Shown here piece by piece: positions 1-9,854 of a stretch of DNA of 64,000 nucleotides. The position numbers and the translations under genes are program-made. Origin of the DNA: Pseudomonas fulva NBRC 16637 = DSM 17717 (GTDB taxonomy: Bacteria; Pseudomonadota; Gammaproteobacteria; Pseudomonadales; Pseudomonadaceae); contig NZ_BBIQ01000014.1 in assembly GCF_000730565.1 (NCBI RefSeq), positions 1-64,000 on the forward strand, in the 5' to 3' direction. Below the pieces are notes generated by a model, which worked only from the letters and a program-made list of their open reading frames with translations, had not been told where the DNA came from and did not search any database. Within the stretch, counting starts at the first letter, position 1, and every line of letters starts with the position of its first letter.

Positions 1-168
1 GGGGCTACCCATAGCTATTGCAGCTGAAGACGTGATTTGAGCTGTAAGACCTCGCCTACCATCTGAACCGTAGAATCCTACCGACCTATCAGAAACGCCC
101 GACTGTATCCGGTTAACGAAAGCCGGCTCTACTGGCTTCCTTCTAAACGATCAAAGAGGGAAGGCATC

Positions 169-1050
169 ATGGCCGCATTCAGCCCGGCACGCATTGCAGT
201 CATCCAGTTCGCCCCTCAGGTCGGGCTTGAACATTGCGCTGGTAACCTCGCCAAGAGCGTGGCATTGGCACGCAGCGCCGCGCGTGCTGGAGCCAACCTC
301 ATTGTGCTGCCCGAACTCACCAACACGGGCTACACCTTTGTGTCGCGAGCAGAAGCATATGCTCACGCCGAGACGCTTGAGCACGGCCCCAGCGTGCAGG
401 TTTGGGCCGACCTGGCCGAGCAATATCAGATCTACCTGGCTGCCGGGTTCGTCGAACAGGATGGATTTAAACTGTATGACAGTGCGGTGCTGTTCGGCCC
501 GAGCGGTTTGCTCGGGCATTACCGCAAGGCTCACTTGGGAGCCCAGGAAAACCTGTGGTGTACCCCAGGTAACTCGGGCTTTCCAGTATTCCAAACATCG
601 ATAGGCCGCATTGGTCTTTTGATCGGTTGTGATATCTGGTTCCCGGAAGTGCCCCGGGTGCTGTCAGCCCAAGGGGCCGATCTGATCTGCAGCCTCAATA
701 ACTGGGTCTGGACGCCACCCCCGCTATTCGATCAGACAGACCGGTGCATGGCCAATTACCTGACTATGACGGCCGCTCACGTCAATAACGTCTGCATCGC
801 CGCTGCCAATCGTATCGGGAACGAGCGAGGTAAGCGGTTTCTGGGATGTTCGCTGATTGCTGGAACCAACGGCTGGCCTATCGGCGAGGTGGCAAGTGCA
901 GAGGAGCAGACCACCGTCTTCGCCGATATAGACCTGAGCAGTGCTCGCTCGGCCGCTTGCAACGCCTTGAATGGCGTACCCCGCGATCGACGTACAGATC
1001 TTTACGACGTAGCCCTCGGTTATCGCCTGCATGAGGCCATACCACGTTAA
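169..1050 (+). CDS. Nitrilase-superfamily carbon-nitrogen hydrolase
   Basis: A 293-residue cytoplasmic amidase-type enzyme of the nitrilase (CN hydrolase) superfamily, which hydrolyses non-peptide C-N bonds. The Glu-Lys-Cys triad is visible: E49 in LPELTNTGY, K120 in YRKAHLG and C154 in IGCDIWFPE. The length is normal for a one-domain member. The ATG at 169 follows AGAGGGA at a good distance. The substrate cannot be named; the motif spacing fits aliphatic amidase or N-carbamoyl/omega-amidase-like branches rather than true nitrilases, but this is inference. It stands alone, with the next gene more than 100 bp downstream. Confidence 0.85.
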   Translation: MAAFSPARIAVIQFAPQVGLEHCAGNLAKSVALARSAARAGANLIVLPELTNTGYTFVSRAEAYAHAETLEHGPSVQVWADLAEQYQIYLAAGFVEQDGFKLYDSAVLFGPSGLLGHYRKAHLGAQENLWCTPGNSGFPVFQTSIGRIGLLIGCDIWFPEVPRVLSAQGADLICSLNNWVWTPPPLFDQTDRCMANYLTMTAAHVNNVCIAAANRIGNERGKRFLGCSLIAGTNGWPIGEVASAEEQTTVFADIDLSSARSAACNALNGVPRDRRTDLYDVALGYRLHEAIPR

Positions 1051-1165
1051 GGAGTTGAGCACGCCATTCAGGCAGACCTATATGATGCGTATGTGGCGCG
1101 CAGGCGCTGTGCACGAGGTCTTTATGTTAGGGTGCACGGACATCTGACTGCCAGGACCCTACTGC

Positions 1166-1717
1166 ATGTTCTTACCGCTTACCGAAAAAGAGCTCAATCG
1201 CCTCGAAGACATGTTGATCGTCTACGGCAATGATTACTCGGTCATCAATCTGGCAGAGCTCAACGGGTTCTTCACCGCCCTGGCCAGCTCACCCAATACC
1301 GTCCAGCCTATGGAATGGCTGCCAGCAGTAGCCGGCGGTCATGTTCCCAAGTTCAAGAAGCCGGCTGACGAAGAGGCCTATACGGCATTGATGCTGCGCT
1401 ACGCCAGTCAGGTGGCCGAAGACCTGGAAGACAATGTCGATGGTTTCCAGCCGCTTTTCGAGCAAGGCGAGGGCGACCAGGGGACCGAAGTCGTCATGGA
1501 GGAGTGGTGCTTTGGCTACATGCGTGGCACCCAAGTCGCGGGTTGGGCTGCTCTGCCTCCAGAACAGGATGCGCTGCTCAAGACCATCTCGCTGCATGGG
1601 CTGGAAGATAACGTCGAGTTATTGGACCAGATGTCCGAACAGGATATCCAGCAGTGCGTGCCCCACGTCATCGATGCCGTTCGCCAGCTTTACCGATTTC
1701 ATTCACAGCAGCGGTAA
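1166..1717 (+). CDS. UPF0149 (YecA/YgfB-like) family protein
   Basis: A 183-residue protein of the UPF0149 family. The N-terminal half has the pattern LNGFFTALASSP...PMEWLPAVAGG and the middle has EWCFGYMRG, both family hallmarks. Family members are small helical cytoplasmic proteins. YecA-type members often carry a C-terminal SEC-C zinc motif, which is absent here, so this is the short form. Its biochemical role is not known from the sequence. A damaged second copy begins immediately downstream, so the locus looks like a tandem duplication. Confidence 0.8.
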   Translation: MFLPLTEKELNRLEDMLIVYGNDYSVINLAELNGFFTALASSPNTVQPMEWLPAVAGGHVPKFKKPADEEAYTALMLRYASQVAEDLEDNVDGFQPLFEQGEGDQGTEVVMEEWCFGYMRGTQVAGWAALPPEQDALLKTISLHGLEDNVELLDQMSEQDIQQCVPHVIDAVRQLYRFHSQQR

Positions 1718-1728
1718 GGCAATGAGAG

Positions 1729-2231
1729 TTGTTGTTCAAGCACGGTAACGACAACGCCATACTTACCCTGTCCGAGCTGGACGGCTTCATGAACGCGCTG
1801 TGCAGCACACCGCGCGTTGTACCCCCAAGCGAATGGCTACCCGTGGTAGGTGGGGAAAGCTGCCTCATTTCAAAAGCAAGGCGCAGAGCCAGCGTTATTT
1901 TGATCTACTCATCAAGTTCCACAACCGTGTGTTGCAGATGCTTGCGCAGGCAACCGATGAACTTGAACTGCTATTCGAAGTACGAGAACTTCCAGACGGC
2001 GATGTCGTGGTTCTCAAGGACTGGTGCTTTGGCTACATGAAAGGGGTAGAAGTAGGTCAGTGGCCGCCTTTGCCTGCTGGGCTTCGACATCACTTCGATG
2101 CAATCGCGCTCCATGGCGAGGAGAAGAGTTTTCCATTGCTCGATAAGATGAGCTCTGAGGAACATCAAGCCACAGTTCCCCGCGTCGTAGAGGCTGTGCA
2201 CCGGCTCTATCTCCACAACCGTCATTCCTGA
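1729..2231 (+). pseudogene. Frameshifted, 5'-truncated tandem copy of the UPF0149 gene
   Basis: Two overlapping reading frames together rebuild a second UPF0149 protein. Frame 1 (from about 1729) gives LTLSELDGFMNAL...SEWLPVVGG, matching residues about 18-60 of the gene upstream. Frame 3 (from about 1857 to the stop at 2231) gives LPHFKSKAQSQ...KDWCFGYMKGVEVG to the end. The switch lies near GGTGGGGAAAGC (about 1849-1860) and corresponds to a net -1 or +2 change. The first 15 or so residues have no counterpart: a TGA at 1723-1725 lies in frame and the only upstream start is a TTG without a ribosome binding site. It is probably a decayed duplicate. A sequencing error at the G4A3 run could explain the frameshift but not the missing N-terminus. 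Confidence 0.75.
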
Positions 2232-2439
2232 AACACAAGCCCTTGCAGTCACTGCCGCACAGAGCTTGGTACATACGTGTGTCCGGTCACTGCATCACCC
2301 TTTATAGCCAGCGCTACACAGGCCAATTGTTTCGACCAGCGAAATTGAGGCTTGCTCCAGGCGCTGATTCTGCTCCTGCACCGATACATGCAGTATGGCT
2401 CTACCAGCGCTATGCCGGCGCTGATCAGGAGCCATGCCG

Positions 2440-3069
2440 ATGTCCACCCCAATAAAGCTCTACAACTTCCCCAAGTCCGGTCACGCGCACCGCATCGAGC
2501 TCATGCTTTCCCTGCTTGGGTTGCCAACCCAACTGGTTTTCGTTGACCTGGCAGCAGGCGCACACAAGCAACCCGAGTTCCTGGCCCTCAACCCTTTCGG
2601 CCAGGTGCCGGTGATCGATGACAACGGCACGGTGATCGCTGATTCCAACGCCATCCTGGTGTACCTGGCCAAGAAATATGACAGCGGCGCATGGCTGCCC
2701 GAAGATCCGGTGGCAGCCGCTGCCGTGCAACGCTGGTTGTCGGTGGCTGCCGGCCCGCTGGCCTTCGGTCCGGCCGCCGCGCGCCTGGTGACCGTGTTTG
2801 GTGCGGCATTCGATACCGACGAGGTCATTGCACGCGCCCATGGGCTGCTCAAGGTGATCGATACCGAACTGGCCAAAAGACCGTTCCTGGTAGGTCATAC
2901 GCCAACCATCGCCGATATCGCCAACTACTCGTACATCGCCCACGCACCTGAAGGCAATGTGTCGCTGGAGCCCTATGCCAATGTGCGCGACTGGCTGATG
3001 CGAATCGAAGCGTTGCCCGGCTTCGTGGCCATGCCACGTACCCAGATCGGGCTGCAGACCAACGCCTGA
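2440..3069 (+). CDS. Glutathione S-transferase family protein
   Basis: A 209-residue soluble GST. The N-terminal thioredoxin-fold domain (about 1-80) shows [27 protein letters not shown] (the cis-Pro loop) and [11 protein letters not shown] (the glutathione-contacting Ser). The rest is the all-helical C-terminal domain with [11 protein letters not shown]. The ATG at 2440 was preferred over 2434 because AGGAG (2428-2432) is 7 nt away rather than 1. It ends 27 bp before the fused oxidoreductase gene on the same strand, so the two are probably co-transcribed. GSTs conjugate or reduce electrophiles; the particular substrate is unknown. Confidence 0.88.
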   Translation: MSTPIKLYNFPKSGHAHRIELMLSLLGLPTQLVFVDLAAGAHKQPEFLALNPFGQVPVIDDNGTVIADSNAILVYLAKKYDSGAWLPEDPVAAAAVQRWLSVAAGPLAFGPAAARLVTVFGAAFDTDEVIARAHGLLKVIDTELAKRPFLVGHTPTIADIANYSYIAHAPEGNVSLEPYANVRDWLMRIEALPGFVAMPRTQIGLQTNA

Positions 3070-3096
3070 CACCGTACCGCCCCCGAGGACGTCGCC

Positions 3097-5121
3097 ATGC
3101 AGCACATACACGACCATCGCCCATCGCCCTGGCACCCAGGCGAGAAAACCCTGCAGGAAAAGGTGGGTGTAGCAGCGCGCATGGAGGCGGTGGGGCATAA
3201 GGTCATTCGCGACTACATGCCCGATCAGCACCGCGCCTTCTACCACCAGCTGCCGTTCATTGTTGCCGCCAGCGTGGACGCGCAGGGCCGTCCGTGGGCG
3301 ACCTTGCTGGAGGGGCCGGAAGGTTTCATCCGCTCGCCCCATCCTCGTGAGCTGACAATCGATATCCAACCGCCAGCCGACGATCCGGCGACGCCAGGGC
3401 TGGCCGCCGGGCAGGCAGTCGGCCTGTTGGGCATCGAACTGCACACCCGTCGGCGCAACCGTCTCAACGGCCGCATCCACCAGGCCACCCATGAGCAGTT
3501 GCAGGTGACTGTGGCTCAGTCATTCGGCAACTGCCCGCAATACATCCAACGGCGCGACTACACCCGGGTCGCGCAAATGCCCCAAGGGCGTATCGATTCC
3601 ACAGCGCTGGATGCCGATGCCGTCAGTCTGATTCAGGCAGCCGATACCTTCTTCGTCGCCAGTTATGTCGAGCACGCCGACGGCCAGCGAGCGGTGGACG
3701 TCTCCCACCGCGGCGGACGACCTGGGTTCGTCAGGGTTGAAGGCAGTCTCCTGACCATCCCCGACTACGCCGGGAACCTGCACTTCAATACTTTGGGCAA
3801 CCTGCTGGCAAACCCCCGTGCTGGGCTGCTGTTCATCGACTTCAGCAATGGCAACGTGCTGCAACTGTATGGGCGTGCCAAGCTGCTGCTGGACAGCCCC
3901 GACATCCCATTGTTCGAGGGCGCCGAGCGCCTCTGGACGCTGGAGGTCGAGCATGTGGTATGGCGTCCGGGCGCAGTTGGCCTGCGTTGGGCATTCAAGG
4001 ACTACGCGCCTACCACGTTGGCGACTGGCACCTGGAGCCATCTGTCGCAACGCTCGCAACAGGCGCAATGGCAACCCTGGCGCGTGTTGCGGGTGGAGCA
4101 GGAAAGCCGTGATATCCGCTCGTTCTACCTCGAGCCGCCTGGCGCTAGCGCAGTGACGTTCGCGCCAGGGCAACATGTGCCGGTGCAAATCCCGCTGGAC
4201 CCGCATAAGCCGCTGATCCGCACCTACAGCCTGTCCAGCGCGCCTTCCGACGGTCATGTGCGCATCAGCGTCAAGGCACAGGGGCCCGCTTCGCGCTACC
4301 TGCATGAGCGCGTCGTGGCAGGCGATGTGCTGCAGGTGCGGCCGCCGGTAGGCGGCTTCACGCTGGATCTGAACAGCACTCGGCCGCTGGTGCTGATTGG
4401 CGCTGGCGTAGGCATCACCCCTTTGCTGGCCATGTTGCGCGAGCAGTTGAAGCAAGGGCCGGCGCGGGTCATTCATCTTTTCCAGGGCGCCCGTAGCTTG
4501 GCTGATCTGGCATTCCACAAGGAATTGGCCCACTTGCAACATCACGCCGCAGGGCTGCTGCACGTGCACCGCACCCTGAGCCAACCCGAAGATCACGCCC
4601 GGCCAGGCCGTGATTATCAGTTTGCCGGCCGGCTGAGTATCGAGCACGTCAAAGCCACACTGACATTGGATGACTACGATTTCTACCTGTGCGGCCCAGG
4701 CAGCTTCACCCAGGACCTCTACCAGGGGCTACGCGGCCTGCATGTGCCGGACACGCGGATTCATGCCGAGGCGTTCGGCCCGTCTAGCCTTCGCCGCCAC
4801 TTCGACGCCGGCCAGCCGACCCTGCAGCAACCGCCTGCTGCCAGCGAGTCAGTCGCGGTCCATTTTGCGGCATCAGCCAAACAGGCGCAGTGGTCACCCT
4901 CCAGCGGCACACTGCTGGAGTTGGCCGAGGCACATGGCCTGTCGCCGGAGTTCAGTTGCCGGGGTGGGACCTGCGGCACCTGCAAAACGCGGTTGCTCAG
5001 TGGCCAGGTGCATTACCCTAACCTCCCAGTCGAAATGCCGCAGAGCGGGAGCGCGCTGATCTGTTGTGCGGTGCCCGCGAAGGTGGATGAGCCAGGGCAG
5101 GCGCTGGTGCTTGATATCTGA
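3097..5121 (+). CDS. Fused PNPOx-like / FAD-NAD(P)H reductase / 2Fe-2S ferredoxin oxidoreductase
   Basis: A 674-residue three-module redox protein. The N-terminal part (about 50-240) resembles the pyridoxamine 5'-phosphate oxidase-like FMN-binding split barrel (FIVAASVDAQGRPWATLLEG). The middle (about 325-560) is a ferredoxin-reductase unit with the FAD motif R375-T-Y-S and the nucleotide-binding loop beginning G435-A-G-V-G-I-T-P. The C-terminus is a plant-type ferredoxin with C621, C626, C629 and C656 or C657. Electrons should pass NAD(P)H to FAD to 2Fe-2S, with the barrel as possible FMN or substrate site (inference). The architecture is recurrent in proteobacteria, but I know of no firm substrate. 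It follows the GST gene by 27 bp and precedes a LysR gene by 71 bp, suggesting an inducible detoxification or catabolic cassette. Confidence 0.85.
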   Translation: MQHIHDHRPSPWHPGEKTLQEKVGVAARMEAVGHKVIRDYMPDQHRAFYHQLPFIVAASVDAQGRPWATLLEGPEGFIRSPHPRELTIDIQPPADDPATPGLAAGQAVGLLGIELHTRRRNRLNGRIHQATHEQLQVTVAQSFGNCPQYIQRRDYTRVAQMPQGRIDSTALDADAVSLIQAADTFFVASYVEHADGQRAVDVSHRGGRPGFVRVEGSLLTIPDYAGNLHFNTLGNLLANPRAGLLFIDFSNGNVLQLYGRAKLLLDSPDIPLFEGAERLWTLEVEHVVWRPGAVGLRWAFKDYAPTTLATGTWSHLSQRSQQAQWQPWRVLRVEQESRDIRSFYLEPPGASAVTFAPGQHVPVQIPLDPHKPLIRTYSLSSAPSDGHVRISVKAQGPASRYLHERVVAGDVLQVRPPVGGFTLDLNSTRPLVLIGAGVGITPLLAMLREQLKQGPARVIHLFQGARSLADLAFHKELAHLQHHAAGLLHVHRTLSQPEDHARPGRDYQFAGRLSIEHVKATLTLDDYDFYLCGPGSFTQDLYQGLRGLHVPDTRIHAEAFGPSSLRRHFDAGQPTLQQPPAASESVAVHFAASAKQAQWSPSSGTLLELAEAHGLSPEFSCRGGTCGTCKTRLLSGQVHYPNLPVEMPQSGSALICCAVPAKVDEPGQALVLDI

Positions 5122-5192
5122 TCGGCCAGAACAGGCAGCACAAGCGCCTTGAATCAAACATAATGCCTGTATTCCCACCCCCAGGAGCCCGC

Positions 5193-6089
5193 ATGGACCA
5201 GATCCACCTGATGAAGGTGTTTGTCGCCGTAGGCGAACTGGAAAGCTTCGCCGCGGCTGCGCGTCGCCTGGATATCTCCCCAGCGGCCGTCACCCGTGCT
5301 GTCGTCGCCCTGGAGGAACAACTCGGTGTCAAGCTGGCGCTGCGCACCACCCGCAGTGTGCGCCTGACTGAAGCCGGCGGCCGCTACCTGGAGGACACCC
5401 GGCACATCCTCGCCAGCATTCACGAGGCCAACGAAGCCGCTGCCGGCATCAACGCCACCCCCAAGGGCGATCTGGCCATCACCGCCCCGAGCCTGTTCGG
5501 CAAGAAGTTCGTCATGCCGTGCATCGTGCAGTACTTGCAACGATTTCCGGAGGTCGACATTAGCGCCTACTTCCTGGACCGCATCGTGAATATGGTCGAG
5601 GAGGGCATGGACGTGGCCGTACGCATCGGCCCCTTGCCCGATTCGGGCCTCAAGGCATTGCGCGTGGGCAAGGTACGCCGCATGTTGTGCGCCTCGCCTG
5701 AATACCTGGCCCGCTATGGCACACCCGAACATCCTTCCGACTTGGCAAGTCATGCGGTGATTGGCACCACCGACCTGTCACCGCGCGCTGGTTGGCGCTT
5801 CGGGGTGACCGACGAATCGACGTTGGTGCGGGTCAAGCCACGGTTGACCGTCACCAGCAACGACGGGGCGATTGCCGCCGCCAGTGGCGGGCTGGGAATC
5901 GCCCGCCTGCTGTCCTACCAGGTGGCTGACGAGCTGGCCAGCGGGCAACTGCGAGTGATCCTGGCTGAATACGAAGAAGCCCCGTGGCCGATTCATGTGC
6001 TGCATCGGGAGAGCAAATACGGTTCAACCAAGGTCCGGACCTTCATCGACCTGCTGGCACAAAGCCTGAGGGCCCAACAGTTGGATTGA
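5193..6089 (+). CDS. LysR-family transcriptional regulator
   Basis: A 298-residue LysR-type regulator. The N-terminal winged helix-turn-helix spans about residues 1-60 (ESFAAAARRLDISPAAVTRAVVALEEQLG) and the effector-binding domain follows (GDLAITAPSLFGKKFVMPCI). The start at 5193 was chosen over 5163 because AGGAG precedes it and MDQIHLMKVFVAV is the usual family N-terminus. LysR proteins often control adjacent genes. Here it is in the same direction as, and directly after, the GST and oxidoreductase genes, so it may be their local regulator. The inducer is not predictable. Confidence 0.9.
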   Translation: MDQIHLMKVFVAVGELESFAAAARRLDISPAAVTRAVVALEEQLGVKLALRTTRSVRLTEAGGRYLEDTRHILASIHEANEAAAGINATPKGDLAITAPSLFGKKFVMPCIVQYLQRFPEVDISAYFLDRIVNMVEEGMDVAVRIGPLPDSGLKALRVGKVRRMLCASPEYLARYGTPEHPSDLASHAVIGTTDLSPRAGWRFGVTDESTLVRVKPRLTVTSNDGAIAAASGGLGIARLLSYQVADELASGQLRVILAEYEEAPWPIHVLHRESKYGSTKVRTFIDLLAQSLRAQQLD

Positions 6090-6201
6090 CCTGCTACCCA
6101 GCCCATGGGCGGGGTGGGTGTGTCTGGTAAAGTACCGAACTGTTCGCTGGCAGCCCGCCAGCGCGCAATGCTCACAAAAGATTACGCAAGGAAGCCGCTG
6201 G

Positions 6202-6660
6202 ATGAACAAACGCTTCATACGCCCCTGGCTCGCCGCGCTGCTGTTGCCATGGCTTGCCGCATGTAACGGCCAAAAAGTCGAGCGCGTGCTGGTTTATCAG
6301 AACACGGTCTACGACTGGCGCATCGAACACGTGGTGGCCCACAACTGGCCGGCCGGCCCGCACCAGTACTACGAGGTGTTCCTCAAGGGTCGCTTACTGA
6401 TACTGCCGGCCAACACCTTCAACGACGTGCGCGACATCCGCGAGTTCGTCGCCGCAGGCGGCTTCGATACCAACAACTGGCGCAACGATACGATCATCGT
6501 GGCGTTCGAGAATGTGCAGGCGCGCAAGGGCGGTAACGAGCACTTTGTCCGCTCGCTGATGATCACCCCGACGCATCAGGAAGGGGAAGTGATACTGGCC
6601 GACATGACCACCCGCCAGCAGGTTGCCGTGCAGCGGGTGGAGCCGGGTGGTGATCACTAA
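6202..6660 (+). CDS. Small hypothetical lipoprotein
   Basis: A 152-residue unrecognised protein with a type II signal peptide: a positively charged N-terminus, a hydrophobic stretch and the lipobox-like LAAC with Cys at about residue 17. The ATG at 6202 follows AAGGAAG and gives a sensible signal; longer upstream starts do not. It should be a membrane-anchored periplasmic lipoprotein. No catalytic motif is apparent. It is convergent with the MFS gene and 112 bp after the LysR gene. Confidence 0.7.
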   Translation: MNKRFIRPWLAALLLPWLAACNGQKVERVLVYQNTVYDWRIEHVVAHNWPAGPHQYYEVFLKGRLLILPANTFNDVRDIREFVAAGGFDTNNWRNDTIIVAFENVQARKGGNEHFVRSLMITPTHQEGEVILADMTTRQQVAVQRVEPGGDH

Positions 6661-6713
6661 AAGTGGATAATGACTTGCGCTGCACTATAAGGTGAACAGC
6701 GACTCAGGAGGGT

Positions 6714-8000
6714 TCAAACTGGAACCCGGTCCTTCCTTGCTATTCGACGATACAACACAAGCGTCGCGCACAGCGCACACAGTGCAGCGAATGCGACCCA
6801 GTAAGCAGGCGCTGCTTTGTCACCGGTTTCATGGATCAACCAGGTCGACATGACCGGTGTGAAACCGCCGAACAGGGCCGTAGCCAAGCTGTAGGCTAGG
6901 GAAAAGCCCGCTACCTTCACTTCGACTGGCATGATTTCCGTGAGCGCCGGGATCATCGCACCGTTGTACATCGCATAGAGGAACGAGAACCACAGCAGTA
7001 CCTCAAGCATGTGCGCGAAGCTTGCCGCATGGGCCAGGTAAGACAGTGCCGGGTAAGCGGTGAACAGGGTGAGTACGGTCATGGCGATCAGGATTGGTTT
7101 ACGACCGAAACGGTCGCTGAGCGTGCCGCCGATGGGTAGCCAGATAAAGTTGGACACGCCTACCAGAAGCGTCACCAGCAACGCGTCATTTGTGCTCAGG
7201 TTGAGTACAGTCTTACCAAAGGTAGGAGCGTACACAGTGATCAGGTAGAAGGCACTGGTGGTCATGGCGACCATCAGCATGCCCGCGATGACTACCGATG
7301 AGTTGCGGCCTAGGGTAGCGATCACTTGCTTCATGGTCGGGCGATGCTGACGCTTCTCGAACGCTTCGGTTTCTTGCAGGTTACGGCGCAGGAAGAAGAT
7401 GAACGGGATGATCATGCAGGCAGCGGCGAACGGAATTCGCCAGCCCCACTCGCTGATCTCGGCCGGCGCTAGGCTTTGATTCAGTCCGTAACCCAACGCG
7501 GCGGCGACCACGATGGCGACCTGTTGGCTGCCGGATTGCCAGCTGGTATAGAACCCTTTGCGACCCGGTGTAGCCATTTCGGCTAGGTAGACCGACACCC
7601 CGCCCAATTCAGCACCGGCGGAAAAGCCTTGCAGCAAGCGGCCAAGCAGTACGAGCGCGGGTGCCCAATAGCCGATCGTGGCGAAGCCGGGGACTAGGAC
7701 GATGAGCAACGTGCCGCTAGCCATGATTGACAGCGTGACGATGAGGCCTTTGCGGCGGCCAACATCGTCGATGTAAGCGCCCAGAATTACCGCCCCCAAT
7801 GGCCGCATGAGGAATCCGGCGCCGAACACAGCGAAGGTCATCATCAGCGAGGCGAATTCGCTGGAGGCTGGGAAGAAAGCTGAGGCGATTTGGGTGGCGT
7901 AGAAACCGAACAGGAAGAAGTCAAATTGTTCGAGGAAGTTACCAGATGTGACACGTAGAACCGCCGCGGCCTTGGACCGGGCGGGAGGCGAAGCAGGCAT
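6714..8000 (-). CDS. MFS transporter, citrate/tricarballylate:proton symporter-like
   Basis: A 428-residue 12-helix inner-membrane transporter of the metabolite:H+ symporter branch of the major facilitator superfamily. The signature loop between helices 2 and 3 ([14 protein letters not shown]), [17 protein letters not shown] in helix 4 and [10 protein letters not shown] in the second half are all present. The N-terminal pattern [17 protein letters not shown] resembles CitA/TcuC-type carriers for citrate or tricarballylate, but the substrate is inferred. ATG at 8000 has GGAGAA upstream. A short inverted repeat TCGTT-GTTG-AACGA (8026-8039) sits just upstream and could be an operator. No catabolic genes adjoin it. 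Confidence 0.85.
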   Translation of the reverse strand: MPASPPARSKAAAVLRVTSGNFLEQFDFFLFGFYATQIASAFFPASSEFASLMMTFAVFGAGFLMRPLGAVILGAYIDDVGRRKGLIVTLSIMASGTLLIVLVPGFATIGYWAPALVLLGRLLQGFSAGAELGGVSVYLAEMATPGRKGFYTSWQSGSQQVAIVVAAALGYGLNQSLAPAEISEWGWRIPFAAACMIIPFIFFLRRNLQETEAFEKRQHRPTMKQVIATLGRNSSVVIAGMLMVAMTTSAFYLITVYAPTFGKTVLNLSTNDALLVTLLVGVSNFIWLPIGGTLSDRFGRKPILIAMTVLTLFTAYPALSYLAHAASFAHMLEVLLWFSFLYAMYNGAMIPALTEIMPVEVKVAGFSLAYSLATALFGGFTPVMSTWLIHETGDKAAPAYWVAFAALCALCATLVLYRRIARKDRVPV

Positions 8001-8600
8001 AGACGGTTCTCCAGCATGAATCTGTTCGTTGTTGAACGATCAATCCCCTCGATTATGCTGGACACATCCTGAAATGCTTAATGAAACATTCTGATCACTG
8101 CGGCGCAGGGCGCACAGGGGCCTTACGCGACAGGAGAGGTGACAAGCTCTTGATCCATTCGCAAAGCTCATCGTTTGACGAAAGAACCGATTTCAGCCGC
8201 AGATCTGCCAGATCACCGGCCTTCTTCCAGGCTCCGGCTGCTTCTCCAAGCCGGTACAACCCGCGTCGCCACAGATGACGCTACAGCGGCTACATTCGCC
8301 GCTATACCGTGTACAGGGTGCACCAGGCCCGATTCGGCATCGGCACTAACAGGCGCCTTCATGCCGAAGAAATATGAGTTACCTTTCTTCGCCTGGTGCA
8401 TGTCGGGATCGCGCTTACGTTCCTTGTTCCTGGTCGAACTGGGGTGCGTGGATGATGAATCAGAAAAATTTCAGAGGGATTAAGTGCACAATGAGCTCAT
8501 CCGGGCATTGTGCACTTAATCAGCATCGCTTGTAGTATCAGGACTACGTTTAGTATTGGTGAAAAAATTCAGCCGGAGGTGAACACCTACGCCTTGAAGA
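8001..8600. other. 600-bp non-coding region between the MFS gene and nrdB
   Basis: The left part is the promoter region of the leftward MFS gene. The only open frames (8081-8278 and 8175-8483, plus strand) have no recognisable domain, no good ribosome binding site and unlike codon use, so I do not call them genes. The right part carries the long palindrome listed separately at 8478-8521 and a short AGGTG-AA-CACCT hairpin just after the nrdB stop. It could hold the remains of an older insertion. Confidence 0.5.
8478..8521. repeat. Perfect 16-bp inverted repeat with 12-bp spacer
   Basis: The left arm (8478-8493) is GATTAAGTGCACAATG and the right arm (8506-8521) is its exact reverse complement, around AGCTCATCCGGG. 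The arms are AT-rich and there is no T-tract on either side, so it is not a classical intrinsic terminator. It lies about 80 bp past the nrdB stop. It may be a regulator site, a transposon or integrase recognition sequence, or a 3'-end stabilising hairpin; the sequence alone does not decide. Confidence 0.8.
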
Positions 8601-9854
8601 TCAATCCCAGCTCAACGCCCCACCGGTCTGGTACTCGATCACTCGCGTCTCAAAGAAGTTCTTCTCCTTCTTCAAGTCCATGATCTCGCTCATCCACGGG
8701 AACGGGTTGGTCGTGCCTGGGTACTCTTCCTTCAGGCCGATCTGCGTCAGGCGACGGTTGGCGATGAACTTGAGGTAGTCCTCCATCATTGCCGCGTTCA
8801 TGCCCAGTACGCCGCGTGGCATGGTGTCACGGGCGTATTCGATCTCCAGCTGAGTCCCCTGCAGGATCATCTGGGTGGCTTCTTCCTTCATCGCCGCATC
8901 CCACAGGTGCGGGTTTTCGATCTTGATCTGGTTGATCACGTCGATACCGAAGTTCAGGTGCATCGACTCGTCACGCAGGATGTACTGGAACTGCTCGGCA
9001 ACGCCAGTCATCTTGTTGCGACGGCCCATGGACAGGATCTGGGTGAAGCCGCAGTAGAAGAAGATGCCTTCCAGAACGCAGTAGTAGGCGATCAGGTTGC
9101 GCAGCAGTTCCTTGTCGGTCTCGACGGTGCCGGTGTTGAACTCGGGGTCGGAGATGGCGCGGGTGTACTTAAGGCCCCAAGCCGCTTTCTTAGCGACCGA
9201 CGGGATCTCGTGGTACATGTTGAAGATCTCGCCTTCATCCATGCCCAGCGACTCGATGCAGTACTGATAGGCGTGGGTGTGGATCGCCTCTTCGAAGGCC
9301 TGGCGCAGGATGTACTGGCGGCACTCGGGGTTGGTGATCAGGCGGTACACAGCCAGGGCCAGGTTGTTGGCAACCAGCGAGTCGGCCGTGGAGAAGAAGC
9401 CCAGGTTGCGCATGACGATGCGGCGCTCGTCCTCGGTCAAGCCGTCCTGGCTCTTCCACAGGGCGATGTCGGCGGTCATGTTGACCTCCTGCGGCATCCA
9501 GTGGTTGGCGCAGCCGTCGAGGTACTTCTGCCAGGCCCAGTCGTACTTGAACGGCACCAGCTGGTTAAGGTCGGCGCGGCAGTTGATCATGCGCTTTTCA
9601 TCCACCGCCACACGGGCCGAGGAACCTTCCAGCTCAGCCAGGCCTTCGGCAACGTCCAGGGCGTCCAGGGCCGCCTTGGCGCGCTTGACGGCCTCGGAGT
9701 CCGACGCCGTGGCAGCGCGGGCTTCCAGGGCCGCGGCACCGCCGGCGCTGTCGAGTTTGTCGAGGGTGGCGGCGGCGTGAGCCTGCGCAGGGGTGTTGCC
9801 TTTGGCGGCGACTTCGCCGTCATCTTCTTTATCGAATTCGTCCCAGCTCAGCAT
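8601..9854 (-). CDS. nrdB: Ribonucleoside-diphosphate reductase, beta subunit (class Ia)
   Basis: A 417-residue small subunit of the aerobic ribonucleotide reductase, which supplies the diferric-tyrosyl radical used by NrdA to make dNDPs. Metal-ligand segments are visible in [11 protein letters not shown] and [10 protein letters not shown], and the radical Tyr is probably in LALAVYRLI. The N-terminus (about 1-95) is an Ala/Asp-rich extension typical of Pseudomonas NrdB, which is longer than E. coli NrdB. The start at 9854 ([12 protein letters not shown]) follows CAGGAG; the upstream start at 9881 is less likely. It is 215 bp downstream of nrdA with an intrinsic terminator in the gap. Confidence 0.95.
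   Translation of the reverse strand: MLSWDEFDKEDDGEVAAKGNTPAQAHAAATLDKLDSAGGAAALEARAATASDSEAVKRAKAALDALDVAEGLAELEGSSARVAVDEKRMINCRADLNQLVPFKYDWAWQKYLDGCANHWMPQEVNMTADIALWKSQDGLTEDERRIVMRNLGFFSTADSLVANNLALAVYRLITNPECRQYILRQAFEEAIHTHAYQYCIESLGMDEGEIFNMYHEIPSVAKKAAWGLKYTRAISDPEFNTGTVETDKELLRNLIAYYCVLEGIFFYCGFTQILSMGRRNKMTGVAEQFQYILRDESMHLNFGIDVINQIKIENPHLWDAAMKEEATQMILQGTQLEIEYARDTMPRGVLGMNAAMMEDYLKFIANRRLTQIGLKEEYPGTTNPFPWMSEIMDLKKEKNFFETRVIEYQTGGALSWD

Noticed and set aside
8175..8483. A 102-codon plus-strand frame ending inside the 8478 palindrome
   Set aside because: No recognisable domain, no ribosome binding site, and a composition unlike its neighbours; more likely non-coding.
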